From contig JAEQBH010002845.1 of assembly GCA_016808115.1 (NCBI GenBank), positions 1,116,001 to 1,180,000 on the forward strand: a stretch of 64,000 nucleotides of DNA. The letters are read 5' to 3'. This DNA comes from Tetrastigma voinierianum (lineage: Eukaryota > Streptophyta > Magnoliopsida > Vitales > Vitaceae). Positions 32,036-42,996 of this stretch are shown piece after piece (the stretch's first letter is position 1; each line of letters begins with the position of its first letter). The position numbers and the translations under genes were made by a program. A model generated the notes under the pieces. That model ran no database searches, was not told where the DNA came from, and worked only from the letters and a program-made list of their open reading frames with translations.

Positions 32036-33994
32036 TTTCAACACCCGAAATATGTCGTTTTCAACGTGTTTAGGGTATTTTGTAGGTATAATTTGAATTT
32101 TTAAGTAATTTAAATTCAAAAGCAGCGAAGCAGGAAATAGACGAGATAAATTTGTAACTTGTCAAAGCGGGACCGCAAAAGTCATAATATAAAGAAGATG
32201 ATAGGCTATTAACCGAAATGACATAGAGATTGTGGTCTGAAATAGAAGGAGTTTGAGGACCAAAGTGTAATAATAGGAAAATTAGACCAAATGGGGATAA
32301 AACCAATTAGGGTCTCTCATTTGGGGATTTTGGAGGGCATTTCGTGAAGAGAGAAAAGAAGAGAAGATGAAGATGAGGAAGAGAGGAAGAAGAGGAAGAA
32401 GAGGAAGAAGAAGAAGGAGAAGAGGATTTTAGGTATGGATTAGTATGGATTACTATGGGTTTGTATGGATTCTTGGATTCTTGATCCAGTTCTTTGTCTA
32501 AGGTTTTGCTATGAGAAGTTCTAACCCCTGTATGTGTTTGTAAGAGGATTGTTGGGTTGGAACTTGTAGGAATATGTATAGATAAAGCTTGGAAATTAGG
32601 ATTTCTATGGTTGTGAAGAGTTCGTAGCAGGTCATTTGCTTGGGTGTATGAAATTCCTCCTTGAGCTAGGGTTTGAGGTGTTTAAGAGTATGAATGCTTG
32701 TTGGGTGTTAGGAATCCTCTTAACTTCCCCTCTTGTGAGTATGTTTGGATTATAAAACATTTGGGAGTTGTTTTCGGTGATGCTTTTGGATTATTTTGGG
32801 GTTTTTGGTTGGATTTATGGAAAAAGGGACAAAATCAACAATCTGCAGGCAATTTGGTCTGCAATAGCGGCGTGAGGATCAATGCAATGAAGTCCGCCAA
32901 GGGTGGCATGCTCCGCTGCGGCGGTAGAAGGAGGCTTAGATAAGCCTCGGGTAAAGCGGCGTAGCAAGCATGTCGTGAGGCGAGGCTGCGCCGCCGGCGT
33001 AGCAACGTTCTGAACATGTGTTTTTGTCATGTTTTCTTTGATAAGTTATTCCGAGGACTTGTCTATTGGACTAATGAGGACCCTATAAATGTATGAAAGG
33101 GTCCATTCATGTTGGTAAGGTAAAGGAAAACATAGATCGTACCTCGCCGCGGCCCGGCTTAAACAAACTTAATGCCCATGATAAGATGGCAAGTTCACGA
33201 ACACATATCATTGTGGGAATGCCTAGACCAGATATTGAATGACCGACACCTACATTATGTGGCGAGCAAGTATAGTGACTACGTACTCGATTGAGTGCGA
33301 CGGCACTCTCACGATTGTCTTTGGCACAGTGGTACTGGTACTCTTATTAGTGCGATGACACTCCCATCGGTGCTTCGGCACTCTGCTTTGTCTTCTGGCG
33401 CCTCAGTATTATCTGGAAATGCAACCGGGTACTTATTTTCTTGTGCCCTTCTCATTTCTTGTGTGCCAGTCTAGGTAGTCAACAGTTATATGATAAGAAA
33501 TTACGAATAACGAATAAGAGTAGAGATTGATGTACATTGTTTGCTCACGAATGTACTACGGTACCTCTTGTACAAATATAAGCTGTAGTACCTCACGGTA
33601 CCTCTGTACAAGTATAAGCTCTGCCAGTACCTCACGGTACCTCGGAAATGCAATATAAGCTGCAGCTAACTCCCTACGGAGATGCGAACAAGAGTATAAG
33701 TGCGCTGTAAGTACAAGTATGTTTATAAGTTTGTTATATGAATTCATGGAAAATTCTTATATCTACTACTGTATATCTGTTAGTGTTATATGCTTACTAT
33801 AAATGAGTATTAGTGCATGTGTATACGTATAAGTCATATTGTAGACCCGCTAAGCGTTAAGTTTAGCACGGGTTTTAATCCGTGTAGGTACAGAGGAGGA
33901 CGTCCGCGATCTTCCATATCTTTACTGAACGACAAACTAGTAGGAGTCCATCACAATAGGTTTTGCACTCTGATTATGTAAATGTAAATGTACA
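32036..33994 (+). mobile_element. 3' LTR of element A, truncated
   Basis: Starts tttcaacacccgaaatatgtcg, aligned with the LTR A start, and follows that LTR through tacttaacttcccctcttgtgag, the word cluster (32840-33010), TATAAAT (33084) and gctaagcgttaagtttagcacg (33850). It stops in the gtaaatgtaaatgtacag segment at 33994; in LTR A about 210 bp more follow. Many small indels versus LTR A lie in 32090-33000 and 33170-33670. Confidence 0.8.
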
Positions 33995-34619
33995 GGTTAT
34001 GTGATGGATTAAAGTTTGGGAAACTAACAACCATATTGGGCTTGTATCTTGTCCTTATTTGCTAATGAGATTAAGATTACGATAAGCTCTGAAAACCAAC
34101 CCTAACCAAAATCACTAGCACACACGAATAATATTGTTCTTTAATTGTATTGGATTAGGGGCTAAGGATGAGAAAAGCGAGGCGAGATCGAGATTAGAGG
34201 ATTGGAATCAAGTGCAACTTTTTGGTTTGTTCTACCTTTCTCTCATTATTTGAATCTTTATCTCCAAAATGTTTGAATTGCATGTTGAATTGTTTTTAAG
34301 TGATTTGATTAAATAAATTGTGAAATGAATTGCAAGTTGATTTAAGTTAAGAAATTTTAGAACTTGATTGATTGCGAAATGAATGACAATGAAAATTGCT
34401 TAGTATTAGAAATGATTTGTTTGTATAAAAAAATACATACTATACTTTGTGTTACTACTAAAAATGATTTGAATGCCCTTAATAGAATGTTAACTGTTAA
34501 ATTCAAGTTAAGGATAAATCGGTATACCAATAAGAGTTGAACAAAAGTACTATTGTGGCATACCGATCCATAGCCTAACGGGACAGTATCTGTAGTGTAC
34601 ACCAACTGAGTACATATTA

Positions 34620-34651
<32 letters not shown>

Positions 34652-35388
34652 CACACACATACCGACCTACAGCCTAGCGGGACCGTGTCGATGATTCATT
34701 ATCCTGTGCACCGAAATCATAGGTTAAATTCGATAAGGGTTAAAATGCAAAATGATAATGAGATTGAAAAGTGCACGATTTGTGATTTGAATGATTTAGT
34801 GCATATGAAAATGCATAGCTTGAGATGACTATTGAATTGTAGTGATTTATTGAAAAAAATATATATATAGATACGTATTGTCTTGCATTGGTCGTGACAA
34901 TTATGCAAAAGCATTGTGTTATAAATATTGCATGTTTCGATTTAAAATGAAATGAAGAGAATTTCCATAGAACCAAGCATGAAATGCTTAGCGTATTTTA
35001 CCAATGCCCGGTATCTAGTGATTAACGATTGGGACCCCGAATCAAGGAGAGTAGAGTCATTAAGAAAGCTGCGGAGTAAAAGTATATACTAGTCATATGC
35101 ATCTATCTATTTTAGGAACAATTGATGTTTTGTGATCGAAAAGAAGTTAAACTCTGAAACGATTTTGTATATTATTTTGAATAGGCATGGAATGCCTTCA
35201 TTGTAAATATATTTTGGTTAAATGTAAATTGTATGGGCCTACGGCGCGATTGGCAGCTTCCATAAAATTTTTTTATTTTTTAAAAAGGGGCTTTTAAATG
35301 TGCAAATGAAATATGTTTGATGAATGGTCATTTAGCGCCTCGGTCGGTTCGGACCCACGATCGGTCGGGCCAGGAAGAGGTGCTTATT
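33995..35388 (+). mobile_element. 5' LTR of element C, first half missing
   Basis: 33995 (gttatgtgatggattaaagtttggg) matches 63419 onward in the LTR at 61870, about 1.55 kb into that LTR. It lacks the LTR start and joins the truncated A LTR directly. It continues with gcatgaaatgcttagcgtatt (34977), as in LTR B (23620), and ends in a GC-rich part (gcctcggtcggttcggaccc, 35335-35370). A degenerate primer site follows. An AT/AC microsatellite lies at 34620-34663. Confidence 0.75.
34620..34663. repeat. AT/AC microsatellite
   Basis: Run of (AT)n, broken once by ataa, then acacacac, inside the C-family LTR. Confidence 0.95.
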
Positions 35389-35391
35389 TAG

Positions 35392-35412
35392 TTCCAGTAT
35401 GAGAGCCCCAGG
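35392..35412 (+). other. Degenerate primer-binding site, element C
   Basis: ccagtatgagagccccaggtttag is a decayed form of tggtatcagagccc(c)aggtttag; in element A the same spot reads tggtatcaaagcctaggtttag. This supports the end of the C LTR near 35388. Confidence 0.55.
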
Positions 35413-35812
35413 TTTAGAGCGGTTACAAATGTTTTGAATTTTTGTGAAATGATTTTGAAATTGTTTATTGCATGTGCATTTGCATATAAAGATGTGACTT
35501 TGAGCGGATGCTATGTCGGTCTTAATAGGTTCAACATGGATAGTTCAGGACCCTATAAGGTCGGAGGTGACTTAGGAAGTCGCCTAAATTGTCCTGTTGG
35601 TGTGGAAGGTGGGCATGCATCCCATGCTCCATGTTAATAGACCAAAGAACACATACAAATTCTGACGTTATCACCCGAGGACTGTTAATACAATCCGCGT
35701 GGCGCCATAAAACTTGGTAAGACCCGAAGAACATATACAAATTTATGACGTTATTACCAAGGACTATTATCTAATTCCGACATGGCATATAAGAAACTGT
35801 TAAGACGAAACA
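35413..35812 (+). other. Leader of element C with an 82-bp duplication
   Basis: Non-coding leader between the primer site and the inserted D LTR. A tandem duplication with an 82-bp period, units near 35645 and 35727, shares aagaacatatacaaatt, tgacgttatnacc and gaggactgttaat-like words. A 67-codon frame at 35434-35637 has no known motif. Confidence 0.45.
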
Positions 35813-37210
35813 TGTTTGCGATTTATGCTTTATAAACCAAATCTCTAGAGTAAATCATTTTCAAAGTTTGGTTTTGATGATATTACTGGGGTACGCAGTC
35901 GACAAGTAATAAAATGGATTTAGAGATCGAGATATGCGATCCACCAGTCTCAGAATTACAAAATCAATACCCTGACTACTCAATTTCCATACTATTTGGA
36001 CCACTAAATGATAGTAAGATCCGACATTAAACTCTTTGGAAAGTTAAACGAAACAAGAAATAGCGAATGAGCAAATAAACTTGAATATAAAGAATAAAGA
36101 ATAATTAGTAGTTGAAGCGATGAATAGGAATTGAATAATTATCGATTAGAGAACACATTATGATCAATGCTATTGTAGTATCAATTCACATTGTCGACTT
36201 GTTAATTTTTGCTTGTGAATTCCAGTTTCAAAATACGTCGAGGCGTTAATATGGTTAAATTGGATCTCTCCCACGCTTCACATTTCATTATCTAATTTTT
36301 TGACACGATTCTCTCTCGAATGGAATTAGATAACTACTTTTAACGAGGGACACCACAATTAAAGGTATTTTTCTTTTGCAATACTTCTGCCCATTTTTAA
36401 GATGTACACCTTAGCTCAGTTATCGATTGACGAGGATATACGACTTCCGGGTTACTCTTCCTCCCGAGTAAAATAGATCACCCTCTCCTTGATTAGATCT
36501 CGGCTAACCACGGGATTGGCTTCACTATTAGATGGAGATGAACTCTGCGTGAGCTGATGATATTTCTTGACTCATTCATGGTTTAAGTGAGAAAGAGGAT
36601 TTATCAAGTAAACTCCACAAACTCATTAGATCTCTAATAAGCGAGGTTAATATACCTTCAAAGAAATATTCATAACTCCCGGGATTGTCATCTCTGTGTC
36701 CTCGAGGACCTCACTTAATCGAGCAATGAAACAATTCTTAAATGGTATAAGAAGCGATATTCGGATCAAAATTCTATACCAACCGAAGTAAATTCATAAT
36801 GATATTATGATTTGTTGGAAATAACAATAGAAAGATAATTTCTGTGATAGCATTCATTTAATGGAAGTTGGGTTCTCGATTCTTGAATTACACACTACGA
36901 CATTCCTCGATCACTTAAGAATAGCGCATTTGAAGCTGGATAAGCGAATTCCAAAGTAATGCGAACGACATTTCGGGTAGTAATTTGAAAGGTGAATTTG
37001 CATTCAGCTTCAGCTCGAGCGATAACATCCAATTTCGAAAAAAAAAATAAAGAAAACTAGAGCATTAAATCTATCTAATCTATCAATGCGAAGAAAATAA
37101 AAGAAAAGATAAGAAAAGAAAACTAAAAAAATAAAGAAAATGAGCCTTCGGCTATCCAGGACCTCTAGATACGTGGCATGGCTTCTTTCCTCTTACGAAT
37201 AGGCTGGCAT

Positions 37211-37218
37211 TATTTATA
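37211..37218 (-). promoter_or_regulatory. TATA box of LTR D0
   Basis: TATAAATA on the minus strand (tatttata on plus), about 110 bp downstream of the end of the palindromic array. The same position carries TATAAATA in D1, D2 and D3. Confidence 0.7.
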
Positions 37219-37319
37219 GGAGTTTTCAGTTGGGCCCTAATCGATAGTAACTGCTTCGTGGATTTTAGAGTATCCAGGCCCGAGTCAGCTTTGTTCGAAG
37301 TACGCACCTCAACTCGCGT

Positions 37320-38420
37320 GCGGCGGTATCCACATGTCGCGACCTCGATCTCACGTCGCGACCTCAACTTCTTGTCTATGCAGCCTTGAACTGTTCATTA
37401 GTGATGTTGCGACATCATTCTCTTGTCACGACATCAGCTTACTTCTTCTGCAGGTTTCACATGTTGCTCCTGATGTCGCGACGTCATTCCCTTGTCGTGA
37501 CATCAACTAAATAAAATGCATCTTTCAAGCGATATCTTACGATGTGCGAGCCTACGTCTCTTGTCGCGACATATAACTGTAACTCTGTAGATTTGATCTG
37601 GTAATTCCTAATGTCGCGACATCGATATCTTGTCGCGACATCACTTTATAACTGACCTTATTGGCGAGGTCTCGTGTCCGCGACGATCTCTTGTCGCGAC
37701 ATCAACTTATGGGGTTGCGGACTTCACTTGATGGCTTTTTGGTGTAAGTGACTTGGTACTCTTTGTCGTGACATCGGCTTCATTTCTTTTGACCTTCATC
37801 GAAGATTCACGATGTCGCGACATCGATCTCCGCGTCGCGACCTCGATAGTTCTGCGGGGCCTTGGTTGTTCTTGGTGTCATGACAACAATCTCTTGTCGT
37901 GACATCTAGTCACGCCCTTTGCAGATTTCAACTAGTCTCTCTTCATGTCCTGACACCGATCTCAAGAAGTCTTAGCGACGGTGACTTGTCTTGATGTCGT
38001 GACATCAATCTCTTGTCGTGACATGGCCAAGGATCTCTTGGGTTTCAACTATTTTCTCATGATAATCGCGCATTATCGATATGTTATCGTGACATCAAGC
38101 GGTCTTGCATGCTTCAATGTTGCCATGAAACATGTCTTTATTTGATTGCTCTTAACGTGCGACATCAATCCTGTCGCGACATCACTTCATGCCTCCCGCA
38201 AAGTCTCCCATTTGTTTGTTCCTGATGTCGCGACATGATATCTTGCTCAGCGACTTTGATTCATGGCTTCTATGACTTTAGGCGTGGTTCTTGATGTCAC
38301 GACTTGATCTCACGTCGCGACTCAACTCATTTCCTTTACAGCTTTTCATGGCGGTCTCGTAATCGCGACTATATCTTGTTATCCCGCCATGAGCACACGT
38401 AATTTCTCAATTTCACGATG
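37320..38420. repeat. Array of GATGTCGCGACATC-type palindromes in D0
   Basis: More than twenty copies or near copies of tgtcgcgaca, gtcgcgacctc and decayed forms (tgtcgtgacat) in about 1.1 kb, often in pairs about 20 bp apart (…gatgtcgcgacatcgatctcttgtcgcgaca…). The spacer texts recur loosely (gatctcttg, ttcatgg). Decayed copies show C-to-T or G-to-A at the CpG sites, as expected of methylated CpG. Confidence 0.9.
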
Positions 38421-38683
38421 TCGTACTCCTTGGTAGGGTTTGTGTAAACCCCAAACTGCATCAATGACTCAGCCAGTTCTTTTCATTTATGCTCTGCCAA
38501 TTGACTGCACTTTTATTCCACTTATTTCTGCATTTTTCTACTGCTTTTTCTTCTTTCTTCCATTCTACCTGCTAATAACAGATGGGTGAGTTTCTTCATA
38601 TTTCTGCAAAGTAATTGTCTCTTTTGATATGAAAATTAAGCAAAAAAATGGACTAAAATAAGATGACTTTTAAGCTCATCACT

Positions 38684-39660
38684 CCATCGATGAATGAGCG
38701 AGCAGTAGCGGGGAGGTCTTTGTAGACATCCACCGAAGGCAAATGGCTCGGGCACTACAAAGAAGCGGTCATGACCAGTTTGCGATTACTCCTGATGGTC
38801 GGCCCGTTTAAAGAATGGCCAGTGCAAACAGGTAGATTTTTATGGGAAGGAAAGACAATGAGCAGCTATGGCGGAGAATTTGGCTCTAGAGAGGACTATG
38901 CTTAGAATCTTGTGCAAATGCATTGCACTGCAGAAGAGAAATTAGAATGTGTGATCTCACTGCTTCGAGATGAAGCTTATCAGTGGTGGGTTTCCATGGC
39001 CCAGGACCGCACATGAGAGAAGTGTCCCATGGAATTTTCTTGAGCCAGGTTGAACACAGTATGTGGGTGCATTTACTTGAACAAAATGAGGAGAGAATTC
39101 CCAATTTGAGGAGGCAAAGACAGCAAATGAGTGTCTGAATACCGAGGAAATTCCCTTTCGATTGAGCAAGTATGCTCTAAGATACTAATGCTTGAGGAAG
39201 AAAAATGCCCCTTGGTTTTGAGTGGTCTCAGTGTTATCTAAGCCACGATCACGAGGATGCGCCATGATGACTTCTCAAAAGTGTGACATGTGCTCAAAAT
39301 GTTGAAAAGAGTGAAGAAGAGAAAATGAAAGAAAAGAAAAGAAAGCCAGGGAGTAGAAAAAGCTGGAGGCGGAGTCAAATTCTCATCGATGCTTGACATA
39401 AAGAATTCGAGAGAGATAGCAAGGTTATTCAATCAGCTGCAGGGGATCGAAGCTCAAGCTCTTGGTAGTAACACTAAGGCACGTTGAATTTAACTAATGC
39501 ACGAAGGAGATTCTTGAGGGGACCGGTTCTCCTTTTTGCACACATTGTGGGAGGAGACTTAAAGGAGAGTGTTGAAGATTAACAGGTGCTTGTTTGAGTT
39601 ATGGATCGATGAGCATAGGAATCAAAAGGTGTCGGCTCGTTCTTCACATCACCCGGATCG
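38684..39660 (+). pseudogene. gag relic, element C
   Basis: Plus-strand capsid relic. Visible blocks: YGGEFGSREDYA near 38865-38900, LECVISLLRDEAYQWWVSMAQ (38940-39005; a WW pair typical of chromoviral gag), and EYRGNSLSIEQ near 39140. A Lys/Glu-rich part follows, then RLFNQLQG. A remnant of the zinc region with CTHCGRRLKGEC lies near 39535-39575. Several stops and shifts. It directly follows LTR D0, which separated it from its leader. Confidence 0.75.
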
Positions 39661-39734
39661 GGGGTGCGGGTTCAGCAGTGGGAGAACAGCAGTGTTTGCA
39701 TCACCTAGTGTTCCGAGGTAAGTGACTCAAACCG

Positions 39735-40215
39735 TGAGTAGATAGGATGCCCGTGCTCCAGCTAGAGCATATGCGATGAAAGCAGTAGAAGATATCGATG
39801 CCCTGGATGTGATAGTTGGTAATTTTACTATCTTTGATACTATTATGCATGCATTGATAGACCCAGGGTCAACCCATTCCTTATGTGTGTCTTGAACATA
39901 CCCGACTTGGAGTAGTACCGAGGTGAAATCGAGTATGACATCTTGGTGACGAACTCGCTCGGACATAGTGTTATGGTGAATAAGGTATATAGAGATTGCC
40001 CCATCAAAATACGAGAGTATGAGTTTCCAGGAGACTTGATCGAGTTATCATTCATAGAGTTTGATGTGATATTGAGGATGGATTGGTTGTCTTAACACCA
40101 AGTGGTAGTTGATTGTAGAATGAAGAGAGTGACCTTAAGGACACCGAGTGGCAAGGAAGTGACTTTTATTGGCGAGAAGTCTAGGCTCCCCTTGCTCCCC
40201 AATGTGATGTCGCCA
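39735..40215 (+). pseudogene. Aspartic protease relic, element C
   Basis: ALIDPGSTHS near 39850-39885 with the catalytic aspartate, preceded by GNFTIFDT. After a frame change come LVTNSLGHSVMVNKVY (39950-39990), CPIKI, LSFIEFDVILRMDWLS (40045-40095) and VVDCRMKRVTL. Arrangement and words match the protease of element A. Non-functional. Confidence 0.75.
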
Positions 40216-40223
40216 GCTACCTC

Positions 40224-41000
40224 TTGGGAACAATGGTTCGAAAAGGGTGTGAAGCCTACTTGGCGTATGTGATAGATACGAAAAAGGTGGAGGCTAGTTT
40301 ATCAGACATCCCTGCAATTAGTGACTATCAGGATGTGTTTTCGAAGGAGTTGCAGGGTGCCTCCATGAAGATTGAGTTTTGTCGGCGATTGTTCGGGTGC
40401 CACTCAGAGCATCCATTACACGTGTCGAATGGCTCCCGGTGGAGTTAAAGAATTGAAGCTTAGGTTGCAAGAATTGGTAAAGAAAATGTTATTCGGTCGA
40501 GTGTATCACCATAGGGAGCTCAGTGCTCTTTGTCAAGAAAGAAAGATAGTGCGCCGGTTGTGTGTTGATTATAGGCAATGAAGCAGATGACCAGTGAAGA
40601 ATAAGTATCCATTACCGAGTTGATGACTTGTTCGACCAATTGAAAGGTGCAGTGTATTACCGAAGATTGACTTGCGATCACGGGTATCATCCGGTGAGGA
40701 ATTAAGGATCACGGATGTGCATAAGGCGACGTGAGCTTCGGTATGGACATTATGAGGACTCAGCGCAATGTCTTTTGGGTTGACTCAATCCTCATGCGTG
40801 GCTCTTTCATGGACTAATGAATCGTGTTTCGAACCGTATGTTGATCGGTTGTCATTAGTGTTCTGAAGCGACGTATTCTTGTGTATTCGAAAGATCGGGA
40901 AAATCACGACACACACCTTCGTGTAGTGTTAGAGACTTTGATAAAATAGAAATTGTATGCGAAACTAAGCAGTGAGTTTGATTGTCGGTATCCTTTCTTG
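40224..41000 (+). pseudogene. Reverse transcriptase relic, element C
   Basis: Frames shift about every 100-200 bp. Blocks: DVFSKEL (about 40330), MAPGGVKELKLRLQELV (40430), RLCVDYRQ (40555), VDDLFDQLKGA (40620-40650), ELRYGHYE (40735), FHGLMNRV (40808), and a broken catalytic loop near 40855-40890, where the family FIDDILVYS is reduced to scattered residues (VYSKDRENH-like). It is much more damaged than the RT of element A. It lies between protease and RNase H as expected. Confidence 0.7.
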
Positions 41001-41329
41001 AGACTGTATCGAAGAAGGAATTCAAGTGGATCGAAGATAGAGGTGATATTGGTGAAACTGCGAGAAATGTCCGCGGAGTAGTAGTTTCTGGGATTGGCGG
41101 GGTTGCTACGGGATGGTTCATTAAGGGGTTTTTAGATGATGACTAGAATGAATTATAGAAAAATGTAAAGTTTGAGTGGAGTGAAAAGTCTTGATTTTGA
41201 TAAATGAGCGTTCTTGACGAGCACCGGTTCTTACTCAACCGAGCCTCGGTAAAGAGTGTGATATTTAGTGATGTGTGGATTAAACAGATTCGGATGTCCA
41301 TATCTGAGAGGGGCTGGTGGTAGCTTATG

Positions 41330-41555
41330 ATTCGAGGCGGAGTTGAGCCGCGTAAGAAAAGCCCCTTCGCATGATTTGGAATTGGCCGTAGTTGTGTTTG
41401 CATTGAAAATATGGAGACATTACCTTTATTGGGAAAAATGTTTCATCTACACCGATCATAAGAGTCTTAAATATTTGCCCTCACAACGAAAGCTTAACTT
41501 GAGACCATGTAGATGGAGGGAATTGATGAAAGACTATGATTGCGTGATTGACCAT
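41330..41555 (+). pseudogene. RNase H relic, element C (first part)
   Basis: Open frame 41343-41576 with HDLELAVVVFALKIWRHYL and YTDHKSLKYL, then QRKLNLRPCRWRELMKDYDC, the RNase H domain of Ty3/gypsy pol. The frame runs VIDH up to gaccat (41550-41555), where the Athila-type block begins. It resumes at 60312 with gaccat followed by codons for H-T-G-K, the family's DYHPGK. This exact continuation shows that the two halves were one gene. Confidence 0.85.
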
Positions 41556-42996
41556 TGTTTGCCTTTTTCTATATAGACTAAAACCCCTCAATTTAACATA
41601 ATTACAAGAACCTTACACTTCTCTTGCACCCATGTTACTTTGGATAATTTTGCTTGATAAAATAATTTTCTCTTAATGTTCATGATTTACAAATAAGGGT
41701 TAGTCTATGACAACACAAGTGCACGGGTCATACAAGTAATGAATCTGAATGTAAAAGTCCCAGTATCATTCCCACGAGATTGATAATAGTGCAGGATCAA
41801 CTGACTATAAAATTCCATATATTTGGACTCAAAACTCATAGTGGAAGTTTTTATCCCTAAACAATAAAATTAAAATCCTATACTAGTGAATATATTGAGC
41901 TTAAACTAAAACAAAGTAAATGAATAAAATAAATTGAATATAAAAGAATGGATTGAATCTAGTTCTTGTGAGAAAGCGAAAACCATCAATGAAATACAAT
42001 GGAACGCAGTCAATTCTAGCACTAAAAAATCGCTGCTCTGTTCTATGTATGGATCTGGTTATTGTCCAAGATTTCCTATTTTTTGGAAGTGGATTTCTCC
42101 ATATTCACCGATTAGATATCCTTGCTTCTCTCGAAGGCAAGATCAAACCAGCTACACGTACATTCCCGAATTCTCTTTTAAGATTTGGGTATTTTCTTCT
42201 TAATACTTCACACCCATTTCTGTTGACAATGAGCTTTTCACTTTCCTTCTCGGAAGTTTTTCGCAAAGTTTCTACCATAATTGAGTAGCTCGACAGTCTA
42301 TGGGTTCTGTCCGTTCCCTTGATTAGATCCCCAGCTAACACGGGGATTGGAACTTACCTTTAGATTAAGGTGAACTCTCGATTATTTATATTGTTAATAC
42401 ACCCCTCTGACTTCAATTATGTGAATGGGATTTATCAAAAATGAATACAGGCTTTCAGCCAGTTACGTCAATGGTAGTCAAACATACCGAAAGAATGCTC
42501 GCTCTCGGGAATCTCGTCTACGTATTATTGTCACGTGAGGGCATCCACGAGATATCAGCAAATACATTCCCTCAGCGGTATTAGATCTTACTATTGGGAA
42601 CTTATCCATTCAAATGACACCCGATTAAGTAAAGAACCAACGAGTGGTCTCACCATAATTGTCTGAGGAAAGCGTAACTAAATGTTAGCAAAATCAAAAT
42701 CCAGCGAGCAACGCTCTGATTACTACGTTAAATTAGAAACGAGATGCAGATCCACCTACAACCACTTGTAATTGCAATAAAGCGAAAAATGAATTCCAGA
42801 AATTTGTCTGGAATTTCATAAATTTTAAAGCGTGTATTTTTCGAAAATAATAGAACTAAAAATCCCATTTCTACTCGTCTACGCACGGGTTCATGAATTC
42901 AAAACCAGAAAGAAAAAAATAAAAATAAAAATCTACTCTAAAATATACACTGAGTTCCTCTTCTTCTCCCTTTTATGGGTAGTGAAGATGGGAAGA
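41556..42996 (-). mobile_element. LTR D1, left piece
   Basis: Matches LTR D2 from its left end (ctttttctatatagactaaaacccctcaat) to gtagtgaagatgggaaga, where LTR E starts. It continues at 45688 with aactactttcctcttct, giving exactly the uninterrupted text of D2 (47700-47722). The part after the TATA box and the leader is contained here. Confidence 0.8.

Larger units (their letters stand above)
24158..33994 (+). mobile_element. Degenerate chromovirus (element A) with a nested LTR
   Basis: Plus-strand Ty3/gypsy element: LTR 24158-26315, primer-binding site, gag, protease and RT, then a same-family LTR (29200-31361) inside the RNase H part, an RNase H/integrase tail, a polypurine tract and a 3' LTR (32036-33994). 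The 3' LTR is cut off and fused to another element's LTR. Much of the integrase is missing between about 31415 and 31430. All frames are broken. It is the clearest chromovirus in the window and orients the other LTRs. Confidence 0.85.
35813..38681 (-). mobile_element. D-family (Athila-type) LTR D0, probably solo
   Basis: Minus-strand start TGATGAGCTTAAAAGTCATC at 38681. From there come the GTCGCGAC word array (37320-38420), a TATA box (37211-37218), a leader-like part with ccttgattagatctcggctaacca-type words (36490-36530) and ccatactatttgga (35985), ending near tgtttgcg at 35813. The whole order equals LTR D2 (46259-49057). It is the most diverged D copy. It sits between the C leader and the C gag with no D internal region, so it is a solo LTR. 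Confidence 0.7.
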
